Shown piece by piece: positions 35,808 through 44,510 of a stretch of 64,000 bases of DNA. The notes beneath the pieces are model-generated. The model did no database searches, had not been told where the DNA came from, and saw only the letters and a list, made by a program, of their open reading frames with translations. Position numbers and translations under genes: made by a program. The number at the start of each line of letters is the position of its first letter. Within the stretch, counting starts at the first letter, position 1. The DNA comes from Candidatus Poribacteria bacterium (GTDB lineage: Bacteria; Poribacteria; WGA-4E; WGA-3G): the NCBI GenBank assembly GCA_012267415.1, contig JAAXGN010000014.1, forward strand, positions 33,240 through 97,239, given 5' to 3'.

Positions 35808-38021
35808 CTAATTAGAATTTCCTGTGAGATCCCATATTAGTATAGAACCATCACTGCTTGCACTGATGAGTGTTTTAACATCGGGACTGAAGAACAAATG
35901 TGAAACCTGATCGCTATGTCCGCGAAGGATTTGCTTTATTTCGCCAGTCGCTGTCTCCCAAAGGTAAATAATACCTGACTTCATTCCACTTGCAAGTGTC
36001 TGTCCATCGGAACTGAAAGCAAATGTTGATGCGACTGTTGCTTCGAATTTATATTGCCTAAATTCCCAGTCTGGATCCATTACGACTCTACTGCTGCCTG
36101 TTTCTATATCCCATAAACGCATTGTTTTATCTCTAAATTCTCCACCACTGGCGAGGGTTTTACTATCCGGACTGAAAGCGATAATCTGAACATCATACTT
36201 ATGTCCTATAAGGGTGCCGATTTGGTTACCAGTCTTAACCGCCCAAAGCACGATTTCATTGTCCATCACAGTGGCAAGTAGTTCCCCATCTGGACTAAAT
36301 CGTGCCACGCTAATCATCTTGTCACCGCATATTGTGGTTTTGTAATCTCCTGTGACGAGATTCCATACGAAAAGATCTGGAGTGGCTATTTCAATGGTAG
36401 CGAACATTTCATCGTCAAAATATGCATCTGCTGCCCAAGCCGCTAGATTATCAGGCTCAGAAAGGTACAAGGTTCGCTTTATTTGTCCTGTCTCGGAATC
36501 CCAAAGATGGACAACATCTTTGCCTTTGCCTGCTGATCCCCAACTTGAGAGCATTTCTCCATCTTGACTAAATGCGATTCCATTAACGTTGCGATTGGCC
36601 CCCTGCAGTTTGCTGTGTTTACCTGTGTCAACATCCCAAAGATGTATAGTCTTGTTGAAAGCTGACCTGCTGGCAAGTTTACCTCCATCGTGGGTCAAAT
36701 CAACATCCCAAACATATTTCTTAGTCCCTATGAAGGTTTTATCGTGTTTTCCGGTGTTGGGATCCCATATACGAATGCTTCTACTCCCTGCTTTCAAAGT
36801 CATCAGTTTCTGAACATCATCACTTAGTTTCACGTCACTGTAGAAACTCCCATATCCTCCTGTGATTTTCTTTTCCTTTCCAGTTTTAATATCCCAGACT
36901 CGTAACGAATCGTCCCAACCGTGACTGACGAGTGTTCGGTTATCTGGACTAAAAGCAACCGCATTAACGCCTCCACTATTTCCTCTAAGTCTTTTCACTT
37001 CTTTGCCTGTGTTGACATCCCAGATACGAATGGTATCCTTGATGTAACTGGCAATTAAGTTGCCATCTGGACTGAAGACTAAAAACCGAACGCCAATGAA
37101 GTCATCTGATTCGGCGATTTTCTGCTGGGTTTGGCTATTAACATCCCATAGGTTGATACTCCATACTTGTTGAGGGAATGGCTTTCGCCAATGATGTTTT
37201 TCGAATTGAGATGCTATTGCTACCTTTTGTAAATCTGAACTAAAGGAAACCAACTCTCGGTATCTACTTGAACGTTCAGCCTTAAGTGTTCGTGTCTCTT
37301 TTCGTGTCGTAATATCCCAGAAGCGAAATGTATCACTATCGCTACTTTGACTTGCGATTGTTTTGCCATCAGCACTGAATGTACAGTCGTATCCCTCCAA
37401 ATTCATATAAGTGTATGGACTGTTCCTGACTTTAGTATCGGAATTGTTTTCAGCGGTAGTTGTCGGAGGTTTTTTAAGCTCACCCGTGTTTATATCCCAG
37501 AGGTCAAGAGAAGAATTAGCATATATGACTGCAAGCGTTTGATCATCGGTCATTAAAAAGACCTTGTCAACACCAAAAAAATAGTCCCGGTATGTAAAGG
37601 TTTCCTTGTGTTCACCAGTTGAAGTGTCCCAAAGCTGCGCAGTCCCGTTTTTAGTGCCTATGGCGAGGGTACGACCATCACGACTAAATGAGATACTGTT
37701 AACAACACCTGTATGTGCACCGAGTAGATGCAGCGGTTCTAATGTGTCAGGTTTGAGAAGCCAAACACCTATATTACTCACAACAGCTAACTGAGTGCCA
37801 TCCGGAGAATAGTGCATAGCAGTGACAGTTCCCATTCCAATCCGTGCAGTGGCATTTTCAGGTAGATGCCACTGCGGAAAGTCAATCTGCATATTGCGTT
37901 CTGCTTCAACCGTTCTCTCGCTTTCAAGGTGCTTAAGGTAATATGTTCCCCCGATAACGATGAGAATGACACCGACCAACGCTGCTGCAATACGTCGGTT
38001 TGTATATAGGAAGTTTTTCAT
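35808..38021 (-). CDS. Membrane-anchored WD40 repeat protein
   Basis: 737 residues with an N-terminal membrane helix (about 12-29) after a short basic segment, then WD40 blades to the end. The first blade opens FPQWHLPENATARIGMGTVT, closely like the opening of the sigma-WD40 gene (WNLPDGAKRRLGKG) and of the gene at 58805 (MRLPDGAKTRIGKG). Many blades end in a WD pair (IRIWDVNTG, LRVWDIKTG, MRLWDIETG). No enzymatic domain is seen. Probably a surface-exposed or periplasmic interaction platform. Confidence 0.85.
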   Translation of the reverse strand: MKNFLYTNRRIAAALVGVILIVIGGTYYLKHLESERTVEAERNMQIDFPQWHLPENATARIGMGTVTAMHYSPDGTQLAVVSNIGVWLLKPDTLEPLHLLGAHTGVVNSISFSRDGRTLAIGTKNGTAQLWDTSTGEHKETFTYRDYFFGVDKVFLMTDDQTLAVIYANSSLDLWDINTGELKKPPTTTAENNSDTKVRNSPYTYMNLEGYDCTFSADGKTIASQSSDSDTFRFWDITTRKETRTLKAERSSRYRELVSFSSDLQKVAIASQFEKHHWRKPFPQQVWSINLWDVNSQTQQKIAESDDFIGVRFLVFSPDGNLIASYIKDTIRIWDVNTGKEVKRLRGNSGGVNAVAFSPDNRTLVSHGWDDSLRVWDIKTGKEKKITGGYGSFYSDVKLSDDVQKLMTLKAGSRSIRIWDPNTGKHDKTFIGTKKYVWDVDLTHDGGKLASRSAFNKTIHLWDVDTGKHSKLQGANRNVNGIAFSQDGEMLSSWGSAGKGKDVVHLWDSETGQIKRTLYLSEPDNLAAWAADAYFDDEMFATIEIATPDLFVWNLVTGDYKTTICGDKMISVARFSPDGELLATVMDNEIVLWAVKTGNQIGTLIGHKYDVQIIAFSPDSKTLASGGEFRDKTMRLWDIETGSSRVVMDPDWEFRQYKFEATVASTFAFSSDGQTLASGMKSGIIYLWETATGEIKQILRGHSDQVSHLFFSPDVKTLISASSDGSILIWDLTGNSN

Positions 38022-38111
38022 AGTCTAACCGCTCCTTCTACCGCTTAGCAGATACCCTACGAAAACAGCATAACAGGTTTCATGATGAATTGCCAGTGTT
38101 TTGTCTTTTGG

Positions 38112-38413
38112 GGGTGCGTAAAGTTTTTGGCACAATGCCTGACATTATGGTGAATTGCGGGATATGTGTAAAACGTTTTAGTCCCGTAGGGACGATATGT
38201 TTATAGAAAACGAGTAGCCTCCAACTCTTTAGTCCCGTAGGGACGATATGTTTATGTTATTGCCCTATTTTGCACATATCGTCCCTACGGGACTAAAGAA
38301 CGGGTGTTCAATCATGATCTATAAACATATCGTCCCTACGGGACTGAGGACACTGATAGATCGGATTTATTTTATTAAATTGACGATTATGGTGACAAAA
38401 TATTTACACACCC
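38112..38413. repeat. REP cluster 1: two direct plus two inverted copies
   Basis: Copies of a ~28-base unit centred on AGTCCCGTAGGGACGATATG occur at 38177-38208 and 38228-38254 (plus) and at 38274-38297 and 38320-38347 (minus). The core GTCCC-GTA-GGGAC is itself a palindrome. Spacers of 19-22 bases are unrelated. The set is flanked by GGGTGCGTAAAG at 38112 and its inverse at 38397-38413. This fills most of the gap between the WD40 and restriction genes and could fold into a long cruciform. Confidence 0.75.
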
Positions 38414-38429
38414 ATGTCAGGAAGCCATA

Positions 38430-38458
38430 TTGAGTAAAATCTATAGATATGGTAAAAT
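38430..38458 (+). promoter_or_regulatory. Sigma-70-type promoter for the RM operon
   Basis: TTGAGT (38430-38435), 17-base spacer, TAAAAT (38453-38458), 46 bases before the methylase start codon. Confidence 0.5.
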
Positions 38459-38503
38459 AATAATTGTGATAATTCTGTAAGGTAAAAAATAGGTGCAAAT
38501 GAA

Positions 38504-40765
38504 ATGAACCAAACAGATTCTCTCCGAATAGGAGAAGAAAAAGGATATATCAAACTCCTTAACGATGGAAATAGAATCCATTACGTCGTCCCTGACAAGA
38601 ATTATAGATTTACCAACCCTGAAGAAAAGGTTCGCGCAAGCTTCTATGTCGAATTAATCGAGCGGTTTCAGTATGACCAAACCCGAATTAGTTTAGAGGT
38701 GCCCGTTCCCCGTCGAACTCCTTCCGATTCCGCTGACATCGTTGTGTTTCAAGACGATGACAAGAAAACCCCTTTTATTGTAGTTGAATGCAAAAAGGAT
38801 GGTATTTCTGACGCAGAATTCAATCAGGCAATTGAACAGGTTTTTGGCAATTGCAACTCTTTAGGAGGTCATTATGCTGCTGTTATTGCAGGAAATACGC
38901 GTAGGTCCTTTGATGTCAAAAACTTTGAACCGGGTGAACGTTCACAAAACATCATTGCTGATCCGCCAGTCCGGTATGGCAAAGTTCAAGAGTGGCGATA
39001 TCTAAAAGGTGTTCCGCATTTGGAACTTACCGTTATTGAAAGAGGTGAGCTTATCCGTGTGCTTGAAAAATGCCACGACACACTTTGGCAAGGTGGAAAA
39101 TTTGCACCTACACAAGCGTTTGATGAACTCGCCAAGGTGCTTTTCATTAAAATCCGAGATGAGAAAAAGGCAAGACGAGATGGTGAACCTTACGACTTTC
39201 AGATCAAAACGCATGAAAAACCTGAATCTGTTGCAAGCCGAATTAACAGCCTCTATCAGGAGGCAAAAGCATTAGACCCAGAGGTATTCACAGAGAATAT
39301 TGGAATCGATGATAAACTCTTGTTTTCTGTTGTTACGCATTTACAAGGGATCAGCCTCAACCAAACCGATTTAGACGTGAAAGGTGTCGCCTTTGAAAAG
39401 TTTTTAGGTAACTTTTTTAAGGGTGAAACCGGACAGTTCTTCACGCCACGTGAAGTAGTTGAGTTTATGGTGGATATGATTACCCCGTATCATGAAGAGC
39501 GAATCCTTGACCCCGCATGTGGTTCGGGCGGATTCTTGTTGCATGCCATGGATTACATACGAAAACAGGCATCTGAGTACCACGATAAAGAAAGCCGTGA
39601 ACACTATCTCCATTGGCACGATTTCGCTGAAAAACGACTCTTTGGTATTGAAGTCAATGACTCAATCGCACGCGTCGCAAAAATGAACATGATTATCCAT
39701 GATGATGGACACAGCAACGTTATCAGTAATGACGCACTTGTCGATTTTGATATCCTATACAAACAGCATAGCGAATTTCAGAAGGAGCAGTTTGATATAA
39801 TCCTTACCAATCCACCTTTTGGAGCAGTTATCAAACAGGCTGAACTACCCTATCTTGAGAAGTATGAACTTAGTAAAGGGAATACTTCTCAAAAAACAGA
39901 AATTCTGTTTCTTGAACGTTGTTTTGATTTTCTCAAGTGGAAAACAGGCAAGCTTGCCATTATTCTACCCGATGGAATTTTGACTAACTCCTCATTGCAA
40001 TACGTCCGTGACTATATTGAACGGCACTTTAAAATCCTTGCTGTTATTTCGCTCCCACAAATCGCCTTCTCACATTACGGTGCTGGTGTAAAAACGTCTA
40101 TCCTGTTCCTCCAAAAGTTTTCAGAACAGGAGTATAATCGTTATCAGGATGCTATTGACCAAATCGAGGAAAAAAATAAAGCAATCTATACACCTCAGAT
40201 TGAAGAACTTGAAAATGAGCGACAAGCTATTATCAAAAAAGGTTCTCCTGCACAGGTTGACGTAACAGAAAACTATAGACAACAGTTCATCTCAATTTTG
40301 GACAATATTGATGCATTAAATCAGAAACTTGGCAAAGATCCGACCAAAAAAGTCCAAGACCTCAGTGCCTTTTTCTTCCCAGAAATTGAGTCCACACCTA
40401 CCAGAGAATTTGAACTGTTCGATCTACAAGCCGCGCGTGCAGAACTTAAGACTCAAACGAGAACGCTAAACGATCTGGAGAAGGAATACAAAACAGCGTT
40501 TAAAGCAGCAGCTGATCCAGAGTGGACAAGTGAAATAAGAGCAGAGTACAAGGAAAAGATTGACGTTGTTAAGGAGGAATGGACAGATAAGAACGCAGTG
40601 GACATCCGGAAGTGGGTTCAGAAAAATGCTAATCATCCAATCTTCATGGCAATCGCTGAACATATCGGTTATGACGCAACGGGACGCAAAGACCCGATTA
40701 ACGACCTTGACGTTATCTGTGAGGAATACCGAAAATTTACTGAGAACCCAGATTTTTTCGCGTAA
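38504..40765 (+). CDS. Restriction-modification protein: HSDR_N-like nuclease domain plus N6-adenine DNA methylase
   Basis: 753 residues. About 50-150 matches the HsdR N-terminal nuclease fold: ADIVVFQDD, then PFIVVECKKDG (D...ExK) and a following Gln-rich helix (FNQAIEQVFGN). About 290-560 is the N6-methylase: GQFFTPREVVEFM, ILDPACGSGGFL (SAM binding) and ILTNPPFG (catalytic NPPF). A coiled region and a methylase C-terminus (HPIFMAIAEHIGYDATGR) follow. Nuclease plus methylase in one chain with a separate specificity subunit recalls BcgI-like type IIB or IIG enzymes rather than classical three-gene type I. No separate hsdR gene is nearby. It ends at TAA 40763-40765, just after a T6 run. Confidence 0.85.
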   Translation: MNQTDSLRIGEEKGYIKLLNDGNRIHYVVPDKNYRFTNPEEKVRASFYVELIERFQYDQTRISLEVPVPRRTPSDSADIVVFQDDDKKTPFIVVECKKDGISDAEFNQAIEQVFGNCNSLGGHYAAVIAGNTRRSFDVKNFEPGERSQNIIADPPVRYGKVQEWRYLKGVPHLELTVIERGELIRVLEKCHDTLWQGGKFAPTQAFDELAKVLFIKIRDEKKARRDGEPYDFQIKTHEKPESVASRINSLYQEAKALDPEVFTENIGIDDKLLFSVVTHLQGISLNQTDLDVKGVAFEKFLGNFFKGETGQFFTPREVVEFMVDMITPYHEERILDPACGSGGFLLHAMDYIRKQASEYHDKESREHYLHWHDFAEKRLFGIEVNDSIARVAKMNMIIHDDGHSNVISNDALVDFDILYKQHSEFQKEQFDIILTNPPFGAVIKQAELPYLEKYELSKGNTSQKTEILFLERCFDFLKWKTGKLAIILPDGILTNSSLQYVRDYIERHFKILAVISLPQIAFSHYGAGVKTSILFLQKFSEQEYNRYQDAIDQIEEKNKAIYTPQIEELENERQAIIKKGSPAQVDVTENYRQQFISILDNIDALNQKLGKDPTKKVQDLSAFFFPEIESTPTREFELFDLQAARAELKTQTRTLNDLEKEYKTAFKAAADPEWTSEIRAEYKEKIDVVKEEWTDKNAVDIRKWVQKNANHPIFMAIAEHIGYDATGRKDPINDLDVICEEYRKFTENPDFFA

Positions 40766-40785
40766 GCCCTGATAGCGAAAATCAG
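40753..40785 (+). other. Candidate -1 frameshift site between methylase and specificity subunit
   Basis: T TTT TTC (40753-40759) is a canonical slippery heptamer in the methylase frame. Slipping back one base avoids the TAA at 40763 and enters the specificity-subunit frame, open from 40744. A 5-bp hairpin CTGAT/ATCAG (40769-40785) begins nine bases downstream. The stem is weak. A single-base indel in the T run of a formerly fused gene would look the same. Confidence 0.4.
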
Positions 40786-40860
40786 ATTTTTCTCACCTAT
40801 CGGGGCGAAATAAGCGACAGACTTGATCCACACTTCTATCACCCACGTTTTGATAAGCTA

Positions 40861-42165
40861 TTGTCTGCCTTACACCGAAGCACTCATGAAATATTAGGAA
40901 ATATTGCTAAACTGTGTCACCAAAGATGGAATCCAGAAGAATGTCAAGAAGATACGTTTAGATACATTGAAATCAATAGCGTAAGTCGAGAGACGGGAGA
41001 AGCATCTTATTCTAATACTCTGACTAAGGAGGCTCCGAGTCGCGCCCAGAATATAGTTCGCAAAGATGACATTATTATAAGTCTAACGAGACCTCATCAC
41101 GGTTCTATTGCGCTGATTGATAATAATTTAGATGGCTGCATTGCTTCAACAGGATTCGCGGTCCTCAGAGAAATTAAAGATCCTACACTAAATCGCACGT
41201 ATCTTTATTCTGTTCTCCGAAGTCAATTTTGTTTAAATCAAATGCGTCAGCGAAGTAGTGGTGGGAATTATCCTGCTATAACGACAGACCAGTTGATGCG
41301 AATTCTTATTCCAACCCCTCAACCCAGCATTCAAAACCATATCAGCACTTTTATGCGATCTGCCTATACAAAGAAAAAACAGAAAGAACAGGGAGCAAAT
41401 GAGCTATTGGCTTCAATTGATGATTATGTGTTATCGGAATTGGGAATTGAGATGCCAGCGGTTGAGGAGAAGAAGTGTTTTGTTGTTTTTGCTGGAGAAA
41501 CAACATGTTTGCGTATTGATCCATTTTATTATAAGAATTACTATAAAGTTATTGATGAACAATTAAACCAGTCAAGTAATGTAAAACGACTTGCTGAATT
41601 ATTGCAGTTAATGGACAGTGGAAGTCGCCCGAAAGGCGGTGTCGGTAAAATACAAACTGGCGTATTAAGTTTTGGTGGAGAACATATAAACGATCAGTGC
41701 GAAGTAGAGATTAAAACACCAAGGTACATCCCGCATGAATTCCATAGTTTACACAAGGGAACTGAAACGCAACTGAACGATATACTTTTAGTAAAAGATG
41801 GAGCGACTACTGGAAAGATTGGAATTGTGAGTGACATAGTCCATGTAGGACAAAATATAAATGAACATCTGTTCCTACTGAGAACAAAGGAAGGTGTAAA
41901 TCCCACTTATCTGCTTAATTACCTTAACTCAAGCTTTGGTAAGCTGCAAGTACAAAGAGAGATAACAGGAGCAACTGTTACTGGTATAACAAGGGATGTT
42001 GTGAAACGATTAAAGATAATCTTACCTGATATTGCAAAACAGGCAGAAATTGCTAACCACATTACCGAAATCCGTAGTAACGCGAAACGATTGCAGCAAG
42101 AAGCTAATGCCGTTGTGAAACAAGCAAAAGAGAGAGTTGAGCAGATCCTGTTGGCAGAGGTATAA
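40861..42165 (+). CDS. hsdS: Specificity (S) subunit of the restriction-modification system
   Basis: 434 residues from a TTG at 40861, but homologous-looking sequence continues upstream without a stop to 40744 (FLTYRGEISDRLDPHFYHPRF lies upstream of the TTG), and that stretch contains no ATG. Two target-recognition domains are visible, each followed by a helical segment: the first ends near 190, and the second starts near 240 with RLAELLQLMDSGSRPKGG and GDAT-like VKDGATTGKIG. The C-terminal coiled coil ends in VEQILLAEV. TRDs read the two halves of a bipartite DNA site. Initiation is either at a non-ATG codon or by frameshift from the methylase gene. Confidence 0.85.
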   Translation: MSALHRSTHEILGNIAKLCHQRWNPEECQEDTFRYIEINSVSRETGEASYSNTLTKEAPSRAQNIVRKDDIIISLTRPHHGSIALIDNNLDGCIASTGFAVLREIKDPTLNRTYLYSVLRSQFCLNQMRQRSSGGNYPAITTDQLMRILIPTPQPSIQNHISTFMRSAYTKKKQKEQGANELLASIDDYVLSELGIEMPAVEEKKCFVVFAGETTCLRIDPFYYKNYYKVIDEQLNQSSNVKRLAELLQLMDSGSRPKGGVGKIQTGVLSFGGEHINDQCEVEIKTPRYIPHEFHSLHKGTETQLNDILLVKDGATTGKIGIVSDIVHVGQNINEHLFLLRTKEGVNPTYLLNYLNSSFGKLQVQREITGATVTGITRDVVKRLKIILPDIAKQAEIANHITEIRSNAKRLQQEANAVVKQAKERVEQILLAEV

Positions 42166-42219
42166 GACAATGCAGAAGCCTGTTCTGTTTGATTAATGCG
42201 TCTGTCGGTGTCAAAAATA

Positions 42220-42300
42220 CGCAATTAGTCGTTTTGGACTTAGGATTTTGTAAGGATGTTTGGCAAGCAATGGTGACATCCAAGCGAATACGATAAGAGA
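42220..42300 (+). repeat. Left inverted repeat of the DUF2971 cassette
   Basis: About 81 bases that match, in reverse complement, 43389-43470, at roughly 80 percent identity. The core 25 bases around GGATGTTTGGCAAGCAATGG are identical. The pair encloses only the DUF2971 gene. Confidence 0.75.
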
Positions 42301-42319
42301 CTTTTAGGGTTATTGAAAA

Positions 42320-43228
42320 ATGAAAAACGAAAATTTAAAAATACTCAGCGACTTGCAACCAGATGAAAATATAAAATTATGGAGATATACGTCATTTTCA
42401 TCACTATGCGAAATAATAATGTATAATCATTTACCACTTATAAACGTAGGTAAATTCACCGATAAATCCGAAGGTGTTATACTTAAAGAAACATTGTGTA
42501 AATTAGAAGGTGTAAGTGAATTAAATGTAGACTTTGTAATGCGGTTATATTATAACTCAATATTAGTTTCATCATGGCATAAATCTGAAAATGAAAATGC
42601 TGCAATGTGGGATAGATATGCCAGAAACGGGGAAGGAGTCGCTATAAAAACAAATGCTAAAAAACTTTTGAACTGTATAGAATACCATAAATCTATATAC
42701 GAAAACACGAATAGGAAAATTAATATAGGAAATGAAACTAGAGATATTATTATGGATTATACAAAATCTATACGGCCTATACCTGCTGATAGATGTTTTA
42801 TAAAGGAAATTGAATATACTCATACACAACCATCAAACTTTGAAATAAATAAATCAGACTTAGAAAAAGGATATGATATTCTAACCTTTTTCTATAAAAT
42901 GGAAGATTTTAAGGATGAAAAAGAAGTCAGAATACTTTACCCATACGGGTGGAAAGGATCTATTTATGGTATTTTAGAAAATGCAGATAAGATGGATGTA
43001 AGAATCTTTGGAAATAGTGGTTTTATAAGGGAACAATCTCTTAGAAGTGCAAGTGAAACACCTCGTGAAATTAAGATAAATATAGGATCCGCATATAATC
43101 TGATAGACAAAATTGTAATATCACCATACGCACATACAAATATGATAAAAACTGTTCAGGACGTTGTTAATTCTATCACGGATCAAAAATTCAAGATAGA
43201 AGAATCTAAGAGAACGAATTGGGTGTAA
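42320..43228 (+). CDS. DUF2971 family protein
   Basis: 302 residues. The N-terminal pattern LWRYTSFSSLCEIIMYNHLPLINVGKF, then VSSWHKSENENAAMWDRYARNGEGVAIKT, is characteristic of DUF2971, a family of unknown function often found in defence islands. No membrane segment or signal. The gene is much more AT-rich than its neighbours, which together with bracketing inverted repeats suggests recent acquisition. It follows the RM operon by 154 bases. No catalytic residues can be assigned. Confidence 0.8.
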   Translation: MKNENLKILSDLQPDENIKLWRYTSFSSLCEIIMYNHLPLINVGKFTDKSEGVILKETLCKLEGVSELNVDFVMRLYYNSILVSSWHKSENENAAMWDRYARNGEGVAIKTNAKKLLNCIEYHKSIYENTNRKINIGNETRDIIMDYTKSIRPIPADRCFIKEIEYTHTQPSNFEINKSDLEKGYDILTFFYKMEDFKDEKEVRILYPYGWKGSIYGILENADKMDVRIFGNSGFIREQSLRSASETPREIKINIGSAYNLIDKIVISPYAHTNMIKTVQDVVNSITDQKFKIEESKRTNWV

Positions 43229-43388
43229 AATCTAAACCTCCATAGACGTGTCCAGAAAATCCCAAAATTTAATCTCGTTGCCCCTATAGTTATACATCTG
43301 ATACGCCTAAGCTATATATAATAGAGTATACGCTACAGAACAATCGTAATGCGTTCCATACCATGCACGTTTTAAGAACGATCAAAGA

Positions 43389-43470
43389 TCTTTTATTGAG
43401 TTCGTATGGAAATCACCATTGCTTGCCAAACATCCTTAAAAGAATCCTAAGACCAAAACGACTAACTGCG
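43389..43470 (-). repeat. Right inverted repeat of the DUF2971 cassette
   Basis: Reverse-complement partner of 42220-42300 (core CCATTGCTTGCCAAACATCC identical). It lies at the start of an 835-base gene-free stretch (43229-44063), which also holds a possible IS200/IS605 end and the left direct repeat at 43901. Confidence 0.75.
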
Positions 43471-43539
43471 ATTAGGAAAACTTACTATTACCTTTTGTGC
43501 TTCAAGTAAGCATATTAGGTGTGGACATCCACCTATGGA

Positions 43540-43615
43540 GGAGGAAAGTAAGACTTACGGTAGTAAGCGTTTTCTGGCGAAACCAGAATCCTACTGTTTA
43601 GAGCGGGATATGTCG
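43540..43615 (+). mobile_element. Possible IS200/IS605-type right-end remnant
   Basis: A perfect hairpin TTCTGG-CGAAA-CCAGAA (43572-43588) is followed by AATCCTACTGTTTAGAGCGGGATATGTC (a run read here in pieces: CCTACTG, TTTAGAG, CGGGATATGTC). This layout, a stem-loop then a GC-rich imperfect hairpin ending in ATGTC, is common at the right ends and guide-RNA regions of TnpB elements. No tnpA or tnpB is nearby, so it would be a solo or decayed end. Confidence 0.35.
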
Positions 43616-43900
43616 AAATCAATTTATACACAAGCGGAGGTGAAAACCAGTGGATGTAAGTGATGAAACGTCTCCTCCTTAAACAAACTCATCTGCCCAC
43701 TTGTCATACGGTCAATAACCCCATCTTGTGTTATATCCTCACTGTTTCATCAATATGGGCGACAGGAAATCCTTCATGGGTAAGTATTACACCAATTAAC
43801 TTACAATAGTGGCAACGTTCAGGCTTACCCTCAGATTATTGGAAGTCAAAATTTGTGATATTTACAGAGAATGTAAAAGGAATATGTTTAGCACATCAGG

Positions 43901-44017
43901 CAGCATACTATACGCGCATGCTGCTCCCATTGAACTGCCTTTGGTTTGAAAGCAGTTTTTTGATCAGAGGGGTGAGTGAACGATATAGGTGGAAAGAAAC
44001 CTTTCAGACATGATAAT
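43901..44017 (+). repeat. Left direct repeat flanking the Panacea operon
   Basis: About 117 bases from CAGCATACTA to CATGATAAT. A degenerate copy in the same orientation lies at 46061-46173, sharing CAGCATACTA-ACG-GCATG, GGTTTGAA-CAGTTTTT-GATC and GAGTGAGTGAAC-style blocks. The three-gene operon lies between them. Confidence 0.65.
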
Positions 44018-44063
44018 CTCTGAAATCAGTGTTCTTCGTAGGTGTTTACGTATTGATATATGC

Positions 44064-44510
44064 TTATGTGTGTCTTTTTTGTGATGGACAAATCTCATGC
44101 TCAGGGTCCCACCAGAGCAGATAAAAGATGTTTACAGACCTACGAATTGCCCACAGTCTCTGTTTTCCATTGATATGAAATGAAGCCAATCTGTCCTCAT
44201 CATCATGACCTAATTCTGCAAGTCGCTTTTGTGCAGATATTATTATACGACTGACAGGTATCATATGGTGAGTTTCTCCCTCTATTTCAGCCCAAGTCAT
44301 AGATTCAAAGTTTCGCATCTTTCCCCAAATTTCTTTAAAGAAAAATGAACAACTTACGCTCCTCCATCCCCATTCACCATCGTCATCAATCCGTGAAACA
44401 TCCCAAATGATATTATCTTTATCCTTGGTTGTCTGCGTCGTAATAGATGTGGGAGTCTTTTGTGTTTTCGGATTAGCCTTCCGACTTGATCTCTTCCGTT
44501 TTCTACGCAT
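44064..44510 (-). CDS. Putative toxin partner of a Panacea-domain antitoxin
   Basis: 148 residues. A very basic N-terminus (RRKRKRSSRKANPK) is followed by a compact domain with FFKEIWGKMRNFESMTWAEIEG, THHMIPVSRIIISAQKRL, INGKQRLWAIRR and FYLLWWDPEHEICPSQKRHT. I recognise this layout as a widespread small family whose C-terminal WxDPEHxxCPS-KKHT block is conserved, but not its activity. Its start overlaps the end of the DUF4065 gene by 8 bases, the arrangement of a toxin-antitoxin pair. Toxicity is inferred from context only. Confidence 0.6.
   Translation of the reverse strand: MRRKRKRSSRKANPKTQKTPTSITTQTTKDKDNIIWDVSRIDDDGEWGWRSVSCSFFFKEIWGKMRNFESMTWAEIEGETHHMIPVSRIIISAQKRLAELGHDDEDRLASFHINGKQRLWAIRRSVNIFYLLWWDPEHEICPSQKRHT

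Noticed and set aside
38177..38347. CRISPR-like pattern: ~28-base repeats with ~20-base unique spacers (also at 56241-56443)
   Set aside because: Only four units, half of them inverted, and no cas genes nearby. The core is a self-palindrome as in REP elements.
43229..44063. tRNA or other structural RNA in the 835-base gene-free stretch
   Set aside because: No cloverleaf, T-loop or rRNA-like block was seen here or elsewhere in the window. The stretch is explained by repeats and a possible IS end.
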